This document shows positions 44,715-56,205 of a stretch of 64,000 nucleotides of DNA, piece after piece. The notes beneath the pieces were generated by a model. That model ran no database searches. It worked only from the letters and a program-made list of their open reading frames with translations, and had not been told where the DNA came from. The position numbers were made by a program, and so were the translations under genes. This DNA comes from Meles meles (Eukaryota > Chordata > Mammalia > Carnivora > Mustelidae), in contig NC_060087.1 of the NCBI RefSeq assembly GCF_922984935.1, positions 113,682,537 through 113,746,536 of the forward strand. Reading direction: 5' to 3'. Position 1 is the stretch's first letter. Every line of letters begins with the position of its first letter.

Positions 44715-45980
44715 TTATCAAGACTGTTCTTTTTTTGCAGCTTTATTGAGATATAATTGACATGTAACATTGTGTAAGTTTAAGGTGTACAGCATATCAA
44801 TTTGATACACTTAGAGACTGCAATCTGATTACCGCCGTAGTTGGCTAATACCTCTATGACATCACATAATTACCATTTCTCCTTTGTGGTGAGAACATTT
44901 AAGATCTCCTCTCTTCACAACATTCAAGTATATAATACAGTATTATTAACTATAAACACAATGCTGTACATCAGATTCCCCAGAACATTTTCTAACAGCA
45001 AGTTAGAAATACTGTTTGACCAACTTACACTTATTTCCCTCATCCTCCAGTCCTTGGTAACTACTGTTCTACTCTCTCTATGAGTTTGGCTTTTGAAGAT
45101 GCCACATGTGAGATCATACAGCAATTGTATTTCTTTATGTTAGTTATTGCAGTTAGTAAAATGCCCTCCAGGTCCATCCACGTTGTCGCACATGCCAGGA
45201 TTTCCTTCTTTCTCGTGACTCAATAATGTTCTGGTATGTGTATGTGTATATATAACATTTTCTTTATCTACTCTTCCACCAATGGACTCTGAGGTCGTTT
45301 CTGTATCTTGGCTATTGTGAATAACACTCCAGTAAACAGGGGAATACAGCTATCTCTTCAATATCCTGTTTTCATTTCCTTTGGATATATACCCAGAAGT
45401 GAAATTGCTGGATTATAGAGTAGTTCTACTTTTAATTATTTGAGGCAACCCCATACTGTGTTTTACACTGGTTGTACCATTTTACATGCCCACTAACAGT
45501 GAATGATGGTTCCCTTTCTTCACATCCTAATTGACACTTGCTATCTTTTGTCCTTTTGATGATAACCATCCCGGTAGGTGTGAAGTGATATCTCATTGTG
45601 GTTTTGATTTTCATTTCCCTAGTAGTTAGTGATGTTGAGCATCTTTTCATTTACCTGTTGGTCATTTGTATATCTTCTTTGGAAAAATGTCTATTTAGGT
45701 CCTCTGCTCATTTTTTCGTTGGTTGCTTCATGGTTGTTGTTGTTGTTATTGAGTTGTATGACTTCTTGATATATTTTGGATCTTAACCTCTCATACGATC
45801 TATGGTTTGCCAGTGTTTTCTCCCATTCCAGAGATTGTCCTTCTGTTGATTGTTTCCTTTGATGTGCAGAAAGTTTTTGGTTTGGTCTGGGGTTTTCTTT
45901 CCCTGTAATGGCTTTATCTGGCTTTGGTGTGAGGATAATGTGACCTTGGAAAATGAATTTGGGAGTGTTCCTTAATAAGA
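44715..45980 (-). mobile_element. Old L1M 3' end and ORF2 fragment, antisense
   Basis: Starts with 'ctttattgagatataattga' (reverse of an L1M 3' end), continues through '3' UTR and ORF2 C-terminus ('gaagtgatatctcattgtgg', 'tctcccattccagagattgt') and ends near 'ggaaaatgaatttgggagtg' after an internal deletion at about 45,890. Full of stops. Confidence 0.85.
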
Positions 45981-46364
45981 AATGATTAGAGTATTACCTA
46001 ATTGCTGCCTTCTGTTCTAATGATGGTGCTGAAGGAAAAGAACTGGTAGATAGGCACTAAGGAGAGAATAGTAAGTTCTAGGAGAAGTCATATCTAAGAA
46101 ATCAACTTTGTACCCAAGCGGGGACCATGCTGAATTGACTATTATTATTTTTTTCTCAACAGTAATATATTCAAATTACTTTTAAAAATGTTTTTAAAAA
46201 ACTAATCAGAAAATGAAATAATTGATTTATTTATTTTGAAGGGAAAAGAGCTAGTCCTCTCAGGCCAAAAGAGTAATAATTATTTGGAAAGCTGTAGCTG
46301 AGTTGCTACCTATGATCATGTGTTCTGGAGGCAAAGATAATGATAGTGATTGGTGATAATGATC

Positions 46365-46565
46365 ATAGTAGTGAGCATTTATTGAATTATTGTTATGGGA
46401 AACATGCTACCAAGGGCTTTTATTTAATATTCAACATAATCCAATGCAGTAATTATTTAGGAAGGCCTCACTTTTACAGAGGAGGAAAGTAAATCTTAAG
46501 TAAATCAAGTGACATATCCAAGGTCACATCACTTACAAGTGGTGCAGCTGGGTCAAGAACCCAGG
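46365..46565 (-). repeat. MIR SINE, antisense
   Basis: 'gagcatttattgaattattg', 'ttttacagaggaggaaagta', 'ccaaggtcacatcacttaca' and 'agctgggtcaagaacccagg' give the reverse complement of MIR. Confidence 0.85.
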
Positions 46566-46589
46566 GAGTCCACTTGTGACAACATGGAC

Positions 46590-47240
46590 AGACCTTGCAC
46601 ATGTTATTCAAAGTGAAATAAATCAAAGAAAGACAAATACAGAAGATTTGTAGTTACCAGAGTGTAGGGGTGGTGGAAGGGGGAATTGGGGCAAAGTGGT
46701 CAAAAGGCACAGACTTCTGGTTATAAGACAAATAAGTACTAGGAGGGATGTGATGCCAACCTGATGACTTTAGTCACCACTACTGTATGATTGATATGAA
46801 AGTTGTTAAAAGAGCAAATCCTGGGGCGCCTGGGTGGCTCAGTGGGTTAAAGCCTCTGCCTTTTGCTCAGGTCATGATCCCAGGGTCCTGGGATCGAGCC
46901 CTGCATCAGGCTCTCTGCTTGGCTGGGAGCCTCCTTCCTCCTCTCTCTCTCTCTGCCTGCCTCTCTCCCTACCTGTGATCTCTATCTGTCAAATAAATAA
47001 ATAAAATCTTTAAGAAAAAAAAAAGCAAATCCTGAGAGTTCTCATCACTCATCACAATATATATATGTATATCATATATGTATATATATATATATTTAAA
47101 TTTCTTTTTCTCTTTTTTTGTATTTATGTAAGATGATGGATGTTAACAAAACTTACTGCAGAAAACATTTAATGATGTATGTAAGGCAAAACATTACGCT
47201 GCACATGCTAAACCTATACAGTGTTGTATGTTAATTCTAC
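46590..47240 (+). mobile_element. Old L1M 3'-end fragment, sense
   Basis: 'gacaacatggacagacct', 'aagtgaaataaatcaaagaa' and 'gatttgtagttaccagagtg' are ORF2 and 3' UTR text of an old L1 in plus sense, continuing after the SINE at 46,824 to about 47,240 with a (TA)n tract at 47,057-47,096. Confidence 0.75.
46824..47023 (+). mobile_element. Carnivore SINEC, sense
   Basis: Full-length, with target duplications 'agcaaatcctg' at 46,813-46,823 and 47,024-47,034. Inserted into the old L1 3' end. Confidence 0.97.
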
Positions 47241-47419
47241 TTCGCCCAAATTGGTGGGGGTAGGGGTACCCAGGCAGTAAACCTTAGAGTCCTCACCAGG
47301 GATGCACTCATGAGCTGAATCTGCCATGGTCCCTGTCCTCATGGGACACAGACTGAGAACCATCCTGAGAGAATATGTGCTGGGAACCTGAGACTTACGT
47401 AAGAAGAATCTGGCCCATC

Positions 47420-48400
47420 TAGGGGATTAAGAAATGCTTTGTTGCATTAAAATCTGAAGCATGAATAAGTGTTGGGTAATCCAAGGTGATATGAGATGGG
47501 GACATGTTCAGGGAAAGCTTTTCGAAAGGAAGGCTTAGCCTTTATGGAGGAAAGAGCCTGGTGGCTAGAGCACATCGCAGGAACAAAAACAACAAATGGT
47601 TATTGTGGCTGCAATATTGAGACCATAAGGAAGTATGATCCACACTGAAATCAAGGAGGTGAGCCAAGTTCAGCTCGGGGAAGGTTGTACAGGTCATTGT
47701 AAGGAATTGAGGTTTATTCTGAGGTAGTGGTTATGAACTGGGGGCAACTTTGCCTGCCTTTCTGACCCAGAGGATATTGGCAATGTCTAGAGTAATTTTT
47801 GGTTGTCACAACTAGGGATGGGCTACTGCTGGCATCTAATGGTAGAGGTCAGGGATGCTGCTAAACCCCCTACCATGCACAAGACAGTCCCCTGCTGCAA
47901 AGACTTTAGGACCTGAAATACCAACAGTGCCGGGGTGAGAATAAACGTGTTCTAAGGATAATGGCAAATTACTGAAGGGTTCCAAGTAGGTAAGGGGTCG
48001 AATCCTATGAGTATTTTAAGACTCATGTCTCATGTCTGATGTCAGGGTAGAGAATTGATGGTGGAGAGATAGGACTGGGTAGAGGTAAACTACTTAAGAG
48101 ACTCTTGTAGATGTTTAGGCAAAAGATGAGTACAGAATTGCCTAGGTTTGTAGCAGTGGTAGCAGAGAAAAGTGAAAGGGTTCAACCTCTAGTTTAAAAG
48201 TAGAGACTAGATAGACTTCCCAGATGATAGAACGGAGGTGGGTTCAGAAAGAAAGATTAATCAAAGATGGTACTCACATTTCTGGCTTTAGCTGTTGGGT
48301 GGATGGAGGAAGGTAAGATTAAGTGAGAAAAAGATGAAGGAAAGCAAAGTGTGGAAGCAGTCATCACTTTAGTTTGCTCACAGTAGTTATGAAGTGCCTG
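47420..48400 (+). repeat. Ancient interspersed repeat, family uncertain, interrupted by MER20-like element
   Basis: Text such as 'tgtacaggtcattgtaagga', 'aattgaggtttattctgag' and, after the inserted element, 'atggcaaattactgaagggt' resembles an ancient repeat common in mammals that I remember but cannot name with certainty (possibly L2-like). Its two halves flank 47,722-47,943. Confidence 0.45.
47722..47943 (+). mobile_element. MER20-like hAT-Charlie DNA transposon remnant
   Basis: About 220 bp: 'gtagtggttatgaactgggg' at the left, 'ggcaatgtctagagtaattt' and 'tgctactgctggcatctaat' in the middle, 'caacagtgccggggtgagaa' at the right. Length and order fit the non-autonomous MER20 element. In placentals many MER20 copies are known to bind hormone-related factors; whether this one does is unknown. 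Confidence 0.75.
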
Positions 48401-49420
48401 CTTGGTATATAAATGAAGACATCAAGAAAATAGGTACAGGGGTTTGGAGCTCAAAGAAACTATGCTGAAGATAGATTCATGAATTTTCCATCTAGAATTG
48501 CAAGTGGAAAAGTATGGAATGTCTGGGTGCAAGTCTTTATCTTCTGAAATGTGTATCACGAAAAGATAGTCAAAGCTGTATCCTGTCCTCAAAGCTGTGT
48601 TTTGGTGTCACTTACCAGAGACACTTGATGTTGGTTGGGACACAGCCTCCCATGGCTTATATTCTGTAAGTCAACCTTCATGTCACTTAAAGGAAAACCA
48701 AGAAGTTTTTGTTTTCAGAAACCACAAAGTGTCAAAGATGAGCACAATTGTAGCGGTTTCCCGCTACAATACCGCTTCAAGCGGTTTTGTACTTGAAGAC
48801 GATGATAAAGTTCTTTCACATCTTGTGTCTTCAGTTCTTTCACTCTAGAGCTCAATTTGATTCCACTAGAAGCTCGAAGCAGCTAGAAGAAATGCTGGGG
48901 AGTGACGCATTATTTACCAAGGCAAAGCAGCCCTATGTTGCCCCAGATTTCGCTACATTAAATGATCAGTGAACCTGTCTAGCTCTCTCCACGTCCACTG
49001 CGATTGTGCTAGTGCAAACTACGGCCAGTTCTCTCCGGGACTTCTGCAACAGGCTCATATTGGGACTCCTTGCTCTCAATCCATTCTTCAGACAGCTGCC
49101 AACATTGATCATTTAAAAACATAAACTAGAGCTTACTTCTTATGTCTTTAAAACTTTCCAGAAATTTCCCATGACACTGTACAATCAAAATTCTTGCCAA
49201 GATTTGACATCATGTATAACTTGCCTGCTCCACCATCATTTCAGACATTCTCCCCTTCCTCACCGCTTTCCACACACGCGATCCTTCTCTCTGGGCCAAC
49301 TTTGCCCTTGCCTCAGGGTTTTAGCACCTGCTGTTACCCCTGCTGGGCTGGTCTTTCTCCAATATTTCTGCAGCAGTAGGCTTCCCACCCCGCAGGTCTC
49401 AGTCACTACTGCGGAGAGGG
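48400..49420. other. Single-copy stretch with a double hairpin
   Basis: No recognised repeat. 48,747-48,785 contains two abutting perfect inverted repeats (see findings). Frames of 61-117 codons have no known similarity. Confidence 0.5.
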
Positions 49421-49424
49421 CATC

Positions 49425-49515
49425 TCTGACTCCACTTAGTAGTTGTGTAGCACTGGGAAAGTTGCTCCACTTTTCTAAGCCTCAGTGGTCTCATCAAGAA
49501 AATGAAGGTAAAGAG
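49425..49515 (+). repeat. MIR SINE fragment, sense
   Basis: 'gttgtgtagcactgggaaag', 'cttttctaagcctcagtggt' and 'ctcatcaagaaaatgaaggt' match the MIR core. Confidence 0.75.
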
Positions 49516-49519
49516 AGTT

Positions 49520-52385
49520 CTTAACAAGAAAGATGGAAATTTTAATAAATGGTTCTGAGAAAACTGGTTAGCCATTTGGAAGAAGGTAATTAGATCTGTT
49601 TTTTTTTTGTTTTTATTTTATTTATTTATTTTTACCATGTGTAAGGATAAACTCTATATGCATCAGAGAAGAAAATGTGGGTGAATTCCTCTTTAAGCTG
49701 GGTCTAGGGGAAGGCTTACAGACTAGCTTAGGATGCAAAAGCAATAAAAGAAAAGATTGATAAATTTCACTATGTTAAAAAAAAACAATTTATGTATGTA
49801 ACCTACCCCCACCACAAATAAGATTTAAAAAAAATTGAGGGAAACTGAAAGAAAATATTTGCAACACATATCATAAAGAAAAGGCTGGTATCCCTAAAAT
49901 ATAAAAGATTCTTAAAAATTGAGGGAAAAGCCCACAAAATGTGGTAGAAAAATGACAAATGACACACAAGGAAAATTTCCTCCAATTTTTTAAAACAACC
50001 CTTAAACATATACAGGGATATTCAGTTTCCTTTATGATAAGAGTAATGTAAAGTAAAACTACACAGGAATACCATTCCTTATGTGCCAGAGTGGCAAAAA
50101 CTAAAAAGTATCTTGTGTTGTTGATTTCAGCTATTCTGATAGGTGTGAGGTGGTATCTCATTGTGGTTTTGATTTCTATTCCCTGATGATGAGTGATGTT
50201 GAGAATCTTTTCACTTGTCTGTTGGTTATCTGAATGTCTGCTTTGGAAAAACATCTGTTCATGTCTTCTGCCCATTTTTGATTGGGTTGTTTGTTTTTTG
50301 GTGTTGGGTTGTACAAGTTGTTTGTATATTTTGGATGCTAACCCTTCATCAGAGATGTCATTTGCAAATATCTTCTCCCATTTGGTAGGCAATCTCTTAA
50401 TTTTGTGGATTATTTCCTTCAGTGTGCAGAAGGTTTTTATTTTGATGTAGTTCAAGTAGTTTATTTTTGCTTTTGTTTCCCTTGCCTCAGGAGAAGACAT
50501 ATCTAGAAATATGTTGTTATGCCAATGTCAGAGAAATTATTGCCTGTGTTATCCTCTAGGATTTTTATGGTTTCAGGTCTCCCATTTAGGCCTTTAATCC
50601 ATTTTGAGTTTTTTTTGTGTCTGGTATAAGAAAGTAGTCCAGTTTCATCCTTTTGCTTATAGCTGTCCAGTTTTCCTAACACCATTTATTGAAGTAACTA
50701 TCTCTTTCCTCCTTTATCAAAGATTAATTGACCATAAAATTGTAGGTTTATTTCTGGGTTTTCTATTTTGTTCCATTAATCTATGTGTCCTTTTTTTTGT
50801 GCCAGTACCATACTGTTTTGATGACTGCAGCTTTGTAATAGAACCTGAAGTCTGAAATTAGAAAACCTCCAGTTTTGTTTGTCTTCCTGGAGATTGCTTT
50901 GGCTATTCAGGGTCTTTGTGGTTCCATACAAATTTTAGGATAGTTTGTTCTAGTTCTGTGAGGAATGCTACTGGTATTTTGATAGGGATTGCATTAAACC
51001 TATAGTTTTGGTGAGTATGTGGAGAAAAAACAACCTTCATGTACTGTGAGTGGGAATGCAAACTGGTGCAGCCACTGTGGACAACAGTATGGAGGTTCCT
51101 CAAAAACTTAAAAATAGAACTACTCTATGATGCAGCAATTGCACAACTGGGTATTTGCCCCCCAAATACAGAAACAATAATTCAAAGAGATACATACACC
51201 CCTATGTTTATGGCAGCATTATTTACAAAAGCCAAATTATAGAAGATAACCAAGTGTCCATCACATTAGTAGATGAATGGATAAAGAAGAGGTGGTAGAT
51301 ATATAATGAATATTACTCAGCCATAAAAAGAATGAAATCTTGCCATTTGCAACAACAGGGATGGAGCTAGAGAGTATAATGCTAAACAAAATCAGCCAGT
51401 CAGAGAAAGACAAATACCATATGATTCCACTCATATGTGGACTTGAAGAAAACAAATGAGCAAAGGGGAAAAGAGAGAGAGACAAAGCAAGAAACAGACT
51501 CTTAACCACGGAGAACAAACTGATGGTTACCAGCGGGGTGGTGGGTGGGGGGCTGGGTGGACTAGGTGATGGGGACTAAAGCGTGTGCTTACCATGATGC
51601 GCACGGAGTCATGTATCCACTTATTGAATCACTATACTGCATGCCTGAAACTCACATAACACCGTATGTTAACTACACTGGAATGAAAATAAAAAGCTTA
51701 ATAAAAAAATGACTTTGCTGTTGAAGCGTGAGTGAGCAGGCACTCTCATAAATTGCCAGTCAGAATGCAAACTGGTGCAAGTCTTAGGGCAGGGAACTTG
51801 GCAGGACCTAGCAAAACTGCATATGTATTTCTTCTTTGCCTTAACTCTACCATAAAGGTTCACCTTCACTGGTTTAAAAAAAAAAGGTAGGCACAAGGAG
51901 CGTCATCACAGCATTGATTGTAATTGCAAATTGTCGTAGTGGTTGAATAAACTGTAGTCCATCCATATAGTGGAGTACCATGCAGCTTTGTAAAGTCATT
52001 TTTATTTTAAAGGAAAAGCTGCCTGTGCACTGCTGTGGAGAGATTTCCAGAAAACAGTGTTAAGTGAACAAAAACACAAGGTGTAAAAAAGAATGTGTGG
52101 TAGGTTTCATTTTGCTTAATAAAAAAAGAGGAAACAAGAACACACGCCAGCATCTGCTCATTTGTGCAAAAATAAAACACAGGAAACACTTGCTAGGTAC
52201 CAATGAGATCGGTTTCCTCTGGGGCATGTGTGGGAACCTGGTGGAAAAGACGGACAGCAATAAGTGGACGAGACACTTCTCTGAGAATTCCTCTTTGAAC
52301 ATTTCTAACTCTTGGAACCATGTTAATGCTCCACCTACTCAAAAAAAGAAAATCAATAAAACCAGTAAGGATTGGGGAAAACCCT
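49520..52385 (+). mobile_element. Old L1M, sense, split by a younger L1
   Basis: ORF2 text in plus sense from 'taataaatggttctgagaaa' (49,543) to 'agtggcaaaaactaaaaagt' (50,109), resuming at 51,711 ('actttgctgttgaagcgtga') and running to an L1 3' end near 52,385. A T-rich tract at 49,599-49,633 interrupts it. The two halves fit together once the 1.6-kb younger L1 is removed. Confidence 0.8.
50110..51710 (+). mobile_element. L1 with 5' inversion nested in an older L1
   Basis: 50,110-51,005 is antisense ORF2 (minus-strand peptides such as 'KINYLNYIKIKTFCTLKE' and 'NAIPIKIPVAFLTELEQ'). At about 51,006 the orientation flips and sense ORF2 C-terminus and 3' UTR follow ('WECKLVQPLWTTVWRFLK') to an A-rich end at 51,690-51,710. 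This is the layout of a twin-primed insertion. Clear target duplications were not seen, so it is older than the 43.2 kb case. Confidence 0.85.
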
Positions 52386-52431
52386 AAAAGGGAAAACGAT
52401 TAAAAACAAAACAAAACAAATGAATGTTTTG

Positions 52432-52620
52432 TTTTTTTTTAAGATTTCATTTATTTACTTGAGAGAGAGTGAGAGAGAGAGAATGAGAAGGGGGAGGGTC
52501 AGAGGGAAGAACAGACTCTCTGCTTAGCGGGGAGCGCGATGCAGGATAGGATCCCAGGACTTCAGGATCATGACCTGAGCCGAAGGCAGTTGCTTAACCG
52601 ACTGAGCCTCCCAGGTGCCC
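52432..52620 (-). mobile_element. Carnivore SINEC, antisense
   Basis: Head at right ('gactgagcctcccaggtgcc'), T10 at left. First of three antisense SINEs within 1.1 kb. Target duplications not clear. Confidence 0.94.
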
Positions 52621-52639
52621 TAAACTACGTTTTATTTAT

Positions 52640-52828
52640 TTATTTTTAAATATTTTATTTATCTGACAGAGAGAAATCACAACTAGGCAGAGAGGCAGGC
52701 AGAGAGAGAGGAGGAAGCAGGCTCCTCGTGGAGCAGAGAGCCCGATGCGGGGCTCGATCGCAGGACCCTGGGATCATGACCTGAGCCGAAGGCAGAGGCT
52801 TTAACCCACTGAGCCACCCAGGTGCCCC
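52640..52828 (-). mobile_element. Carnivore SINEC, antisense
   Basis: Mustelid-type body. Duplications 'ctacgttttattta' (52,625) and 'ctacattttatttt' (52,829) flank it. Separated from the previous SINE by about 19 bp. Confidence 0.95.
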
Positions 52829-52842
52829 CTACATTTTATTTT

Positions 52843-53264
52843 TAAGTGCCCAACACAACAGCACTGGAGAACTCATTTAAATAACTCTTTTCTTTCCCAC
52901 CTGAGATTTTATTCATTGTTTGAGGACCACTACATGGATATGATGTACAATTAGTTCAAATTTTAATGTATGTGCCAAAAATCTAAAGAGCCATGTAGCT
53001 TTTCTTTCCTAAGCAGTTTCTCAGTGACTTTGCAGCTTAGAATTAGGAAGGGACATTCCCTAAGAGGATATGGTGTACAAATACCTTCCAATGTTTCATA
53101 AGCCACTATGTTGTAAGTTGCACTAATTTGTAATTTACTATCATTCATGCTGCGTGCACAAATTCTCCATCTTCTATAGCATAAAACAAATTTATTAGGA
53201 AAACAGACTACCACAACCAAATACATCACAAAGTGCATGGAATTCTCACAGGCAAAGCTAAGGT
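52843..53264. other. Single-copy spacer, nothing recognised
   Basis: About 420 bp between SINEs with no feature I can support. A 91-codon minus-strand frame (52,963-53,238) has no known similarity. Confidence 0.5.
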
Positions 53265-53280
53265 GGGAGTGGTTTTCTTT

Positions 53281-53474
53281 TCTTTCTAAGTATTTTATTT
53301 ATTATTTATTTGACAGAGAAATAGAGAAAGCACAAGTAGGCAGAGCGGCAGACAGAGGGAGAAGCAGGATCTCCGTTGAGCAGGAAGCCCGATGTGGGGC
53401 TTGATCCCAGGACTCTGGGATCATGATCTGATCGGAAGGCAGATGCTTAACCGACTGAGCCACTCAGACCTCCC
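53281..53474 (-). mobile_element. Carnivore SINEC, antisense
   Basis: Duplications 'gggagtggttttcttt' (53,265-53,280) and 'gggagtgattttcttt' (53,475-53,490) differ at one base. Third antisense SINE in a row. Confidence 0.96.
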
Positions 53475-53596
53475 GGGAGTGATTTTCTTTAAGAAACAAT
53501 TCTACTAAAAACCAACATGGAATAGAAGTCCTTTGAAGTGTTGAAGACTTAGTAAATGCACTACCATGACTCTAAATTACCGTTTCGCATGCTTTG

Positions 53597-54117
53597 CATT
53601 ATAGGATATCAAAACAGAACAAAACAAAACAAGAAACCCAAACAGCAAATGATTTCCCCTCTGGAATGAAAGCATTTACACTTAACAAATGAGGTAAAGT
53701 GCATTCTCTTCTTAGAGATATTTCTGGAGCAACTAGACAGCATGCATTCATGAAGTTGCTGATCACGATTCTCCTGTGACTCGTGTAGGGCTTCAGGGAC
53801 CACGAAGACATGGTACATGTCTTAATCAGACACAGCTGATTGTCTCCTGCATCATTAGAGGCTGGATTCTATGTCTTTTCAGTTCTCCGTTTTCTGCCTG
53901 TCAATGTTTCCTTCGTGGTTAGCCACGTTGGACTGTTTGCCCTTTGCTCTCCTTTTCCCTTTCGTTTGCACTTGTTTTGCCCAAGGATTTAGCCTTTCCT
54001 GCTCTTTTTGGGCTCCCTTTCTACCTTTGCAGGAGCAGGGTTCACAGACAACCTCACAGATCCCTTGGGCTCTCCCTTCACCGCCCCTTTGACTGCACTG
54101 ACCTTTGTTGGGGGCAT
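53597..54117 (-). pseudogene. HMGN1: Processed HMGN1 pseudogene
   Basis: The minus strand carries an intronless, decayed copy of HMGN1, the about 100-residue nucleosome-binding HMG-N protein. The former start codon is at 54,117; the N-terminus reads 'MPPTKVSAVKGAVKGEPK', then 'VRLSVNPAPAKVE', matching the nucleosomal-binding domain (the R-R-S-A-R-L-S core is mutated to G-S-V-R-L-S). A frameshift and stop follow; 'RRAKGKQSNVANHE' continues the alignment in another frame, and the terminal 'SD'-stop equivalent lies at about 53,822. Sequence down to about 53,597 still resembles the HMGN1 3' UTR ('ttaagtgtaaatgctttcat'). No introns, several disabling changes: a retrocopy, as is common for HMGN genes. 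It is the only protein-derived sequence here that I recognise with confidence apart from transposons. Confidence 0.88.
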
Positions 54118-54785
54118 CTTGGCAGCGGGGAGCATGAGAGCCAGGTGCCTGCAGGCTGCTTGGTGCAGAGAAGCTTCACGAAGCTGGGCTGCAGGGCCGC
54201 TGCCCTCCTCCTGTCCTCTGAGGACTTTCCAACACCATATTTGGACAGTATGACCTCCGGCTAAAGGCAAGAAGATCTCTAAAAACGATTGAACTCCAGT
54301 TTGTAAACTGCTTTTTCTCAGAGGCAGAGGTTAGGTATACTGAATTACTTTCTGTGTATTCTAGGATTCACCAGATATGCTGAGATATTGTGGATCAAGC
54401 CAGCCAGGTTTCTCACTGCCAGAGAAAGGAATCGCAAATTTGAAAAATGGGAAAAATAGAATGAACACTGTAGCACTTGACTGGATTTGAAGGTTATCGG
54501 TGCAAACTAATGGATGTGTATAGAGACAGACATAGGTGAATGGATAGGAATACAGGTGGCTATGTGTGTCTGCTTTCTGGCTTTGTTGGCAGAGGGGGCT
54601 TAGAAGCAATGATACTCAAGGAACAATGGGCAACCTGGTGTTCGATCTCAGTTTCTAAACACTCCAAGGAACCCAAGCTCCTTGAAGAAATGGCTGCTTT
54701 TAAGCCTGGGGCAGGAAAAGCACACGATGAGTCTGCAATATCTTGGTGGGTCCGAAAGTCACTATTCAGAACACGAGGGGGAGAA
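54118..54785. other. Single-copy flank of the HMGN1 retrocopy
   Basis: 54,118-54,240 is GC-richer and may include HMGN1 5' UTR. The rest shows no recognised feature; short frames at 54,540-54,814 have no known similarity. Confidence 0.4.
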
Positions 54786-56090
54786 TAACACAAAAAGAAA
54801 CAGGGGCCACTCATAAGGGGCTTCCTCTGACCAAACGAAAGATAGTTTGAGCATCTAAATAAATGACAGTAATATATTTTATCCCATTAAATAAAATAAG
54901 AACCCATGAGTTCTGATACAATACTGATACAATAAAGAAAGAAAGAAGAAATGAAAGGAGAAGGGAAAAGTCCTTCTTGGAGTAGAAAGCCAACTAATAA
55001 AGGCACAAGCAATGATGGAGTTAGAAAAAATTATCAGCTGGCAATCGTAAGAATAATAATATTTTCAGGCAAGAATCAACTAAATCTAGCGTGTAAATTT
55101 TTGAGGATGGTTACATAATTGCAAAGTATTTCCCCCACGTGAAGCTGATTAATGACAATGAGGAAAAAGAGGTTTTGGTGAGAAAACCGTGGTGAATATC
55201 ACCTTAACCAATGACCAAAGTTAACATCACCAGTAATGAGCCTGATCAGCCTCACGTGTCTCCTGATCTGATGCACAGACAAGAATACGGCATCACCTCG
55301 GGGTTATCCCTACCCCAAAATGCATGACCAAAATAGAATCGGGAGTTGACATCAAACACATCTCTATTCACTTATCTATCTATATCCATATAAAAATCCA
55401 TTAAGGGGCACTGATAACTCCAAATCCAAAAAATACTATTGAAATAAAAACTTTAAAAAAATGCCAATGTCATGGCATGCCTGGGTGGCTCAGTCACTTA
55501 AGCATCTGCCATTGGCTCAGGTCATGATCCTGGAGTCCCAGGACTGAGTCCCACATCGGGCTCCCTGCTCAGCGGGCAGTCTGCTTCTCCCTCCCCTCTG
55601 GCTCCTGTTTTCTCTCTTGCTCTCTCTCTCAAATAAATAAATAAATAAATAAGATCTTTTTAAGAAATTAAAAGATAAAAAATGTCAATGTCTTGAAACA
55701 TAAAGGAAGATTGTGTTTCCGGTTAAGTGGAGATGACAAGTGAAAGCACCATGTGTTTCTGTATCTTATTGCTATAGAGGACATTATTGGGGCAGTTGGC
55801 AAAATCTGAATGAGATCCACACATGGATAAATAATACTGTGCCAATGTTAATTTACTGATTTTGATCACAGCACTGTTATGTCAGAGAATGCCTTTGCTT
55901 TTAGGAAATACACACTGCAGTATTTAGGGATAATCAAGGGCTATCATGTCTACAACCCACTCTCATATGATTCCCTCAAATAGCATAATAATATGTATAT
56001 GAGAATAAGAAGTATGTGTATATTATATGTATACATGTAATATGATGTCTATCTATTTTATACATGTATGTTACACATACATGTGTAGGC
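54786..56090 (+). repeat. Old retroelement 3' region, family uncertain
   Basis: Runs such as 'agaacccatgagttctgata', 'tattttcaggcaagaatcaa', 'cagacaagaatacggcatca' and, after the SINE at 55,472, 'gacattattggggcagttgg' and 'aggaaatacacactgcagta' recall a dispersed mammalian repeat whose 3' end carries TA-rich tracts (55,990-56,060). I cannot name it reliably. It contains no intact ORF. Confidence 0.45.
55472..55676 (+). mobile_element. Carnivore SINEC, sense, older subfamily
   Basis: Target duplications 'aaaaaatgccaatgtc' (left, to 55,471) and 'aaaaaatgtcaatgtc' (55,677-55,692), one mismatch. (AAAT)5 tail. Confidence 0.95.
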
Positions 56091-56138
56091 TGGTCCCTAA
56101 TTTGCAGAGATATTTTAAGGATTAAAGAGAACTGTGCT

Positions 56139-56205
56139 CCTTCCCCTGCTTATGGTTTCTCTCTCTCGCTCGCTTTCTCTCAAATAATAAAAATAAAATC
56201 AAACT
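56139..56205 (+). mobile_element. 5'-truncated SINEC (67 bp), sense
   Basis: Only the CT-rich 3' part and A-rich tail are present, yet perfect 17-bp duplications 'ttaaagagaactgtgct' (56,122-56,138 and 56,206-56,222) prove that it inserted in this truncated form. Confidence 0.93.
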
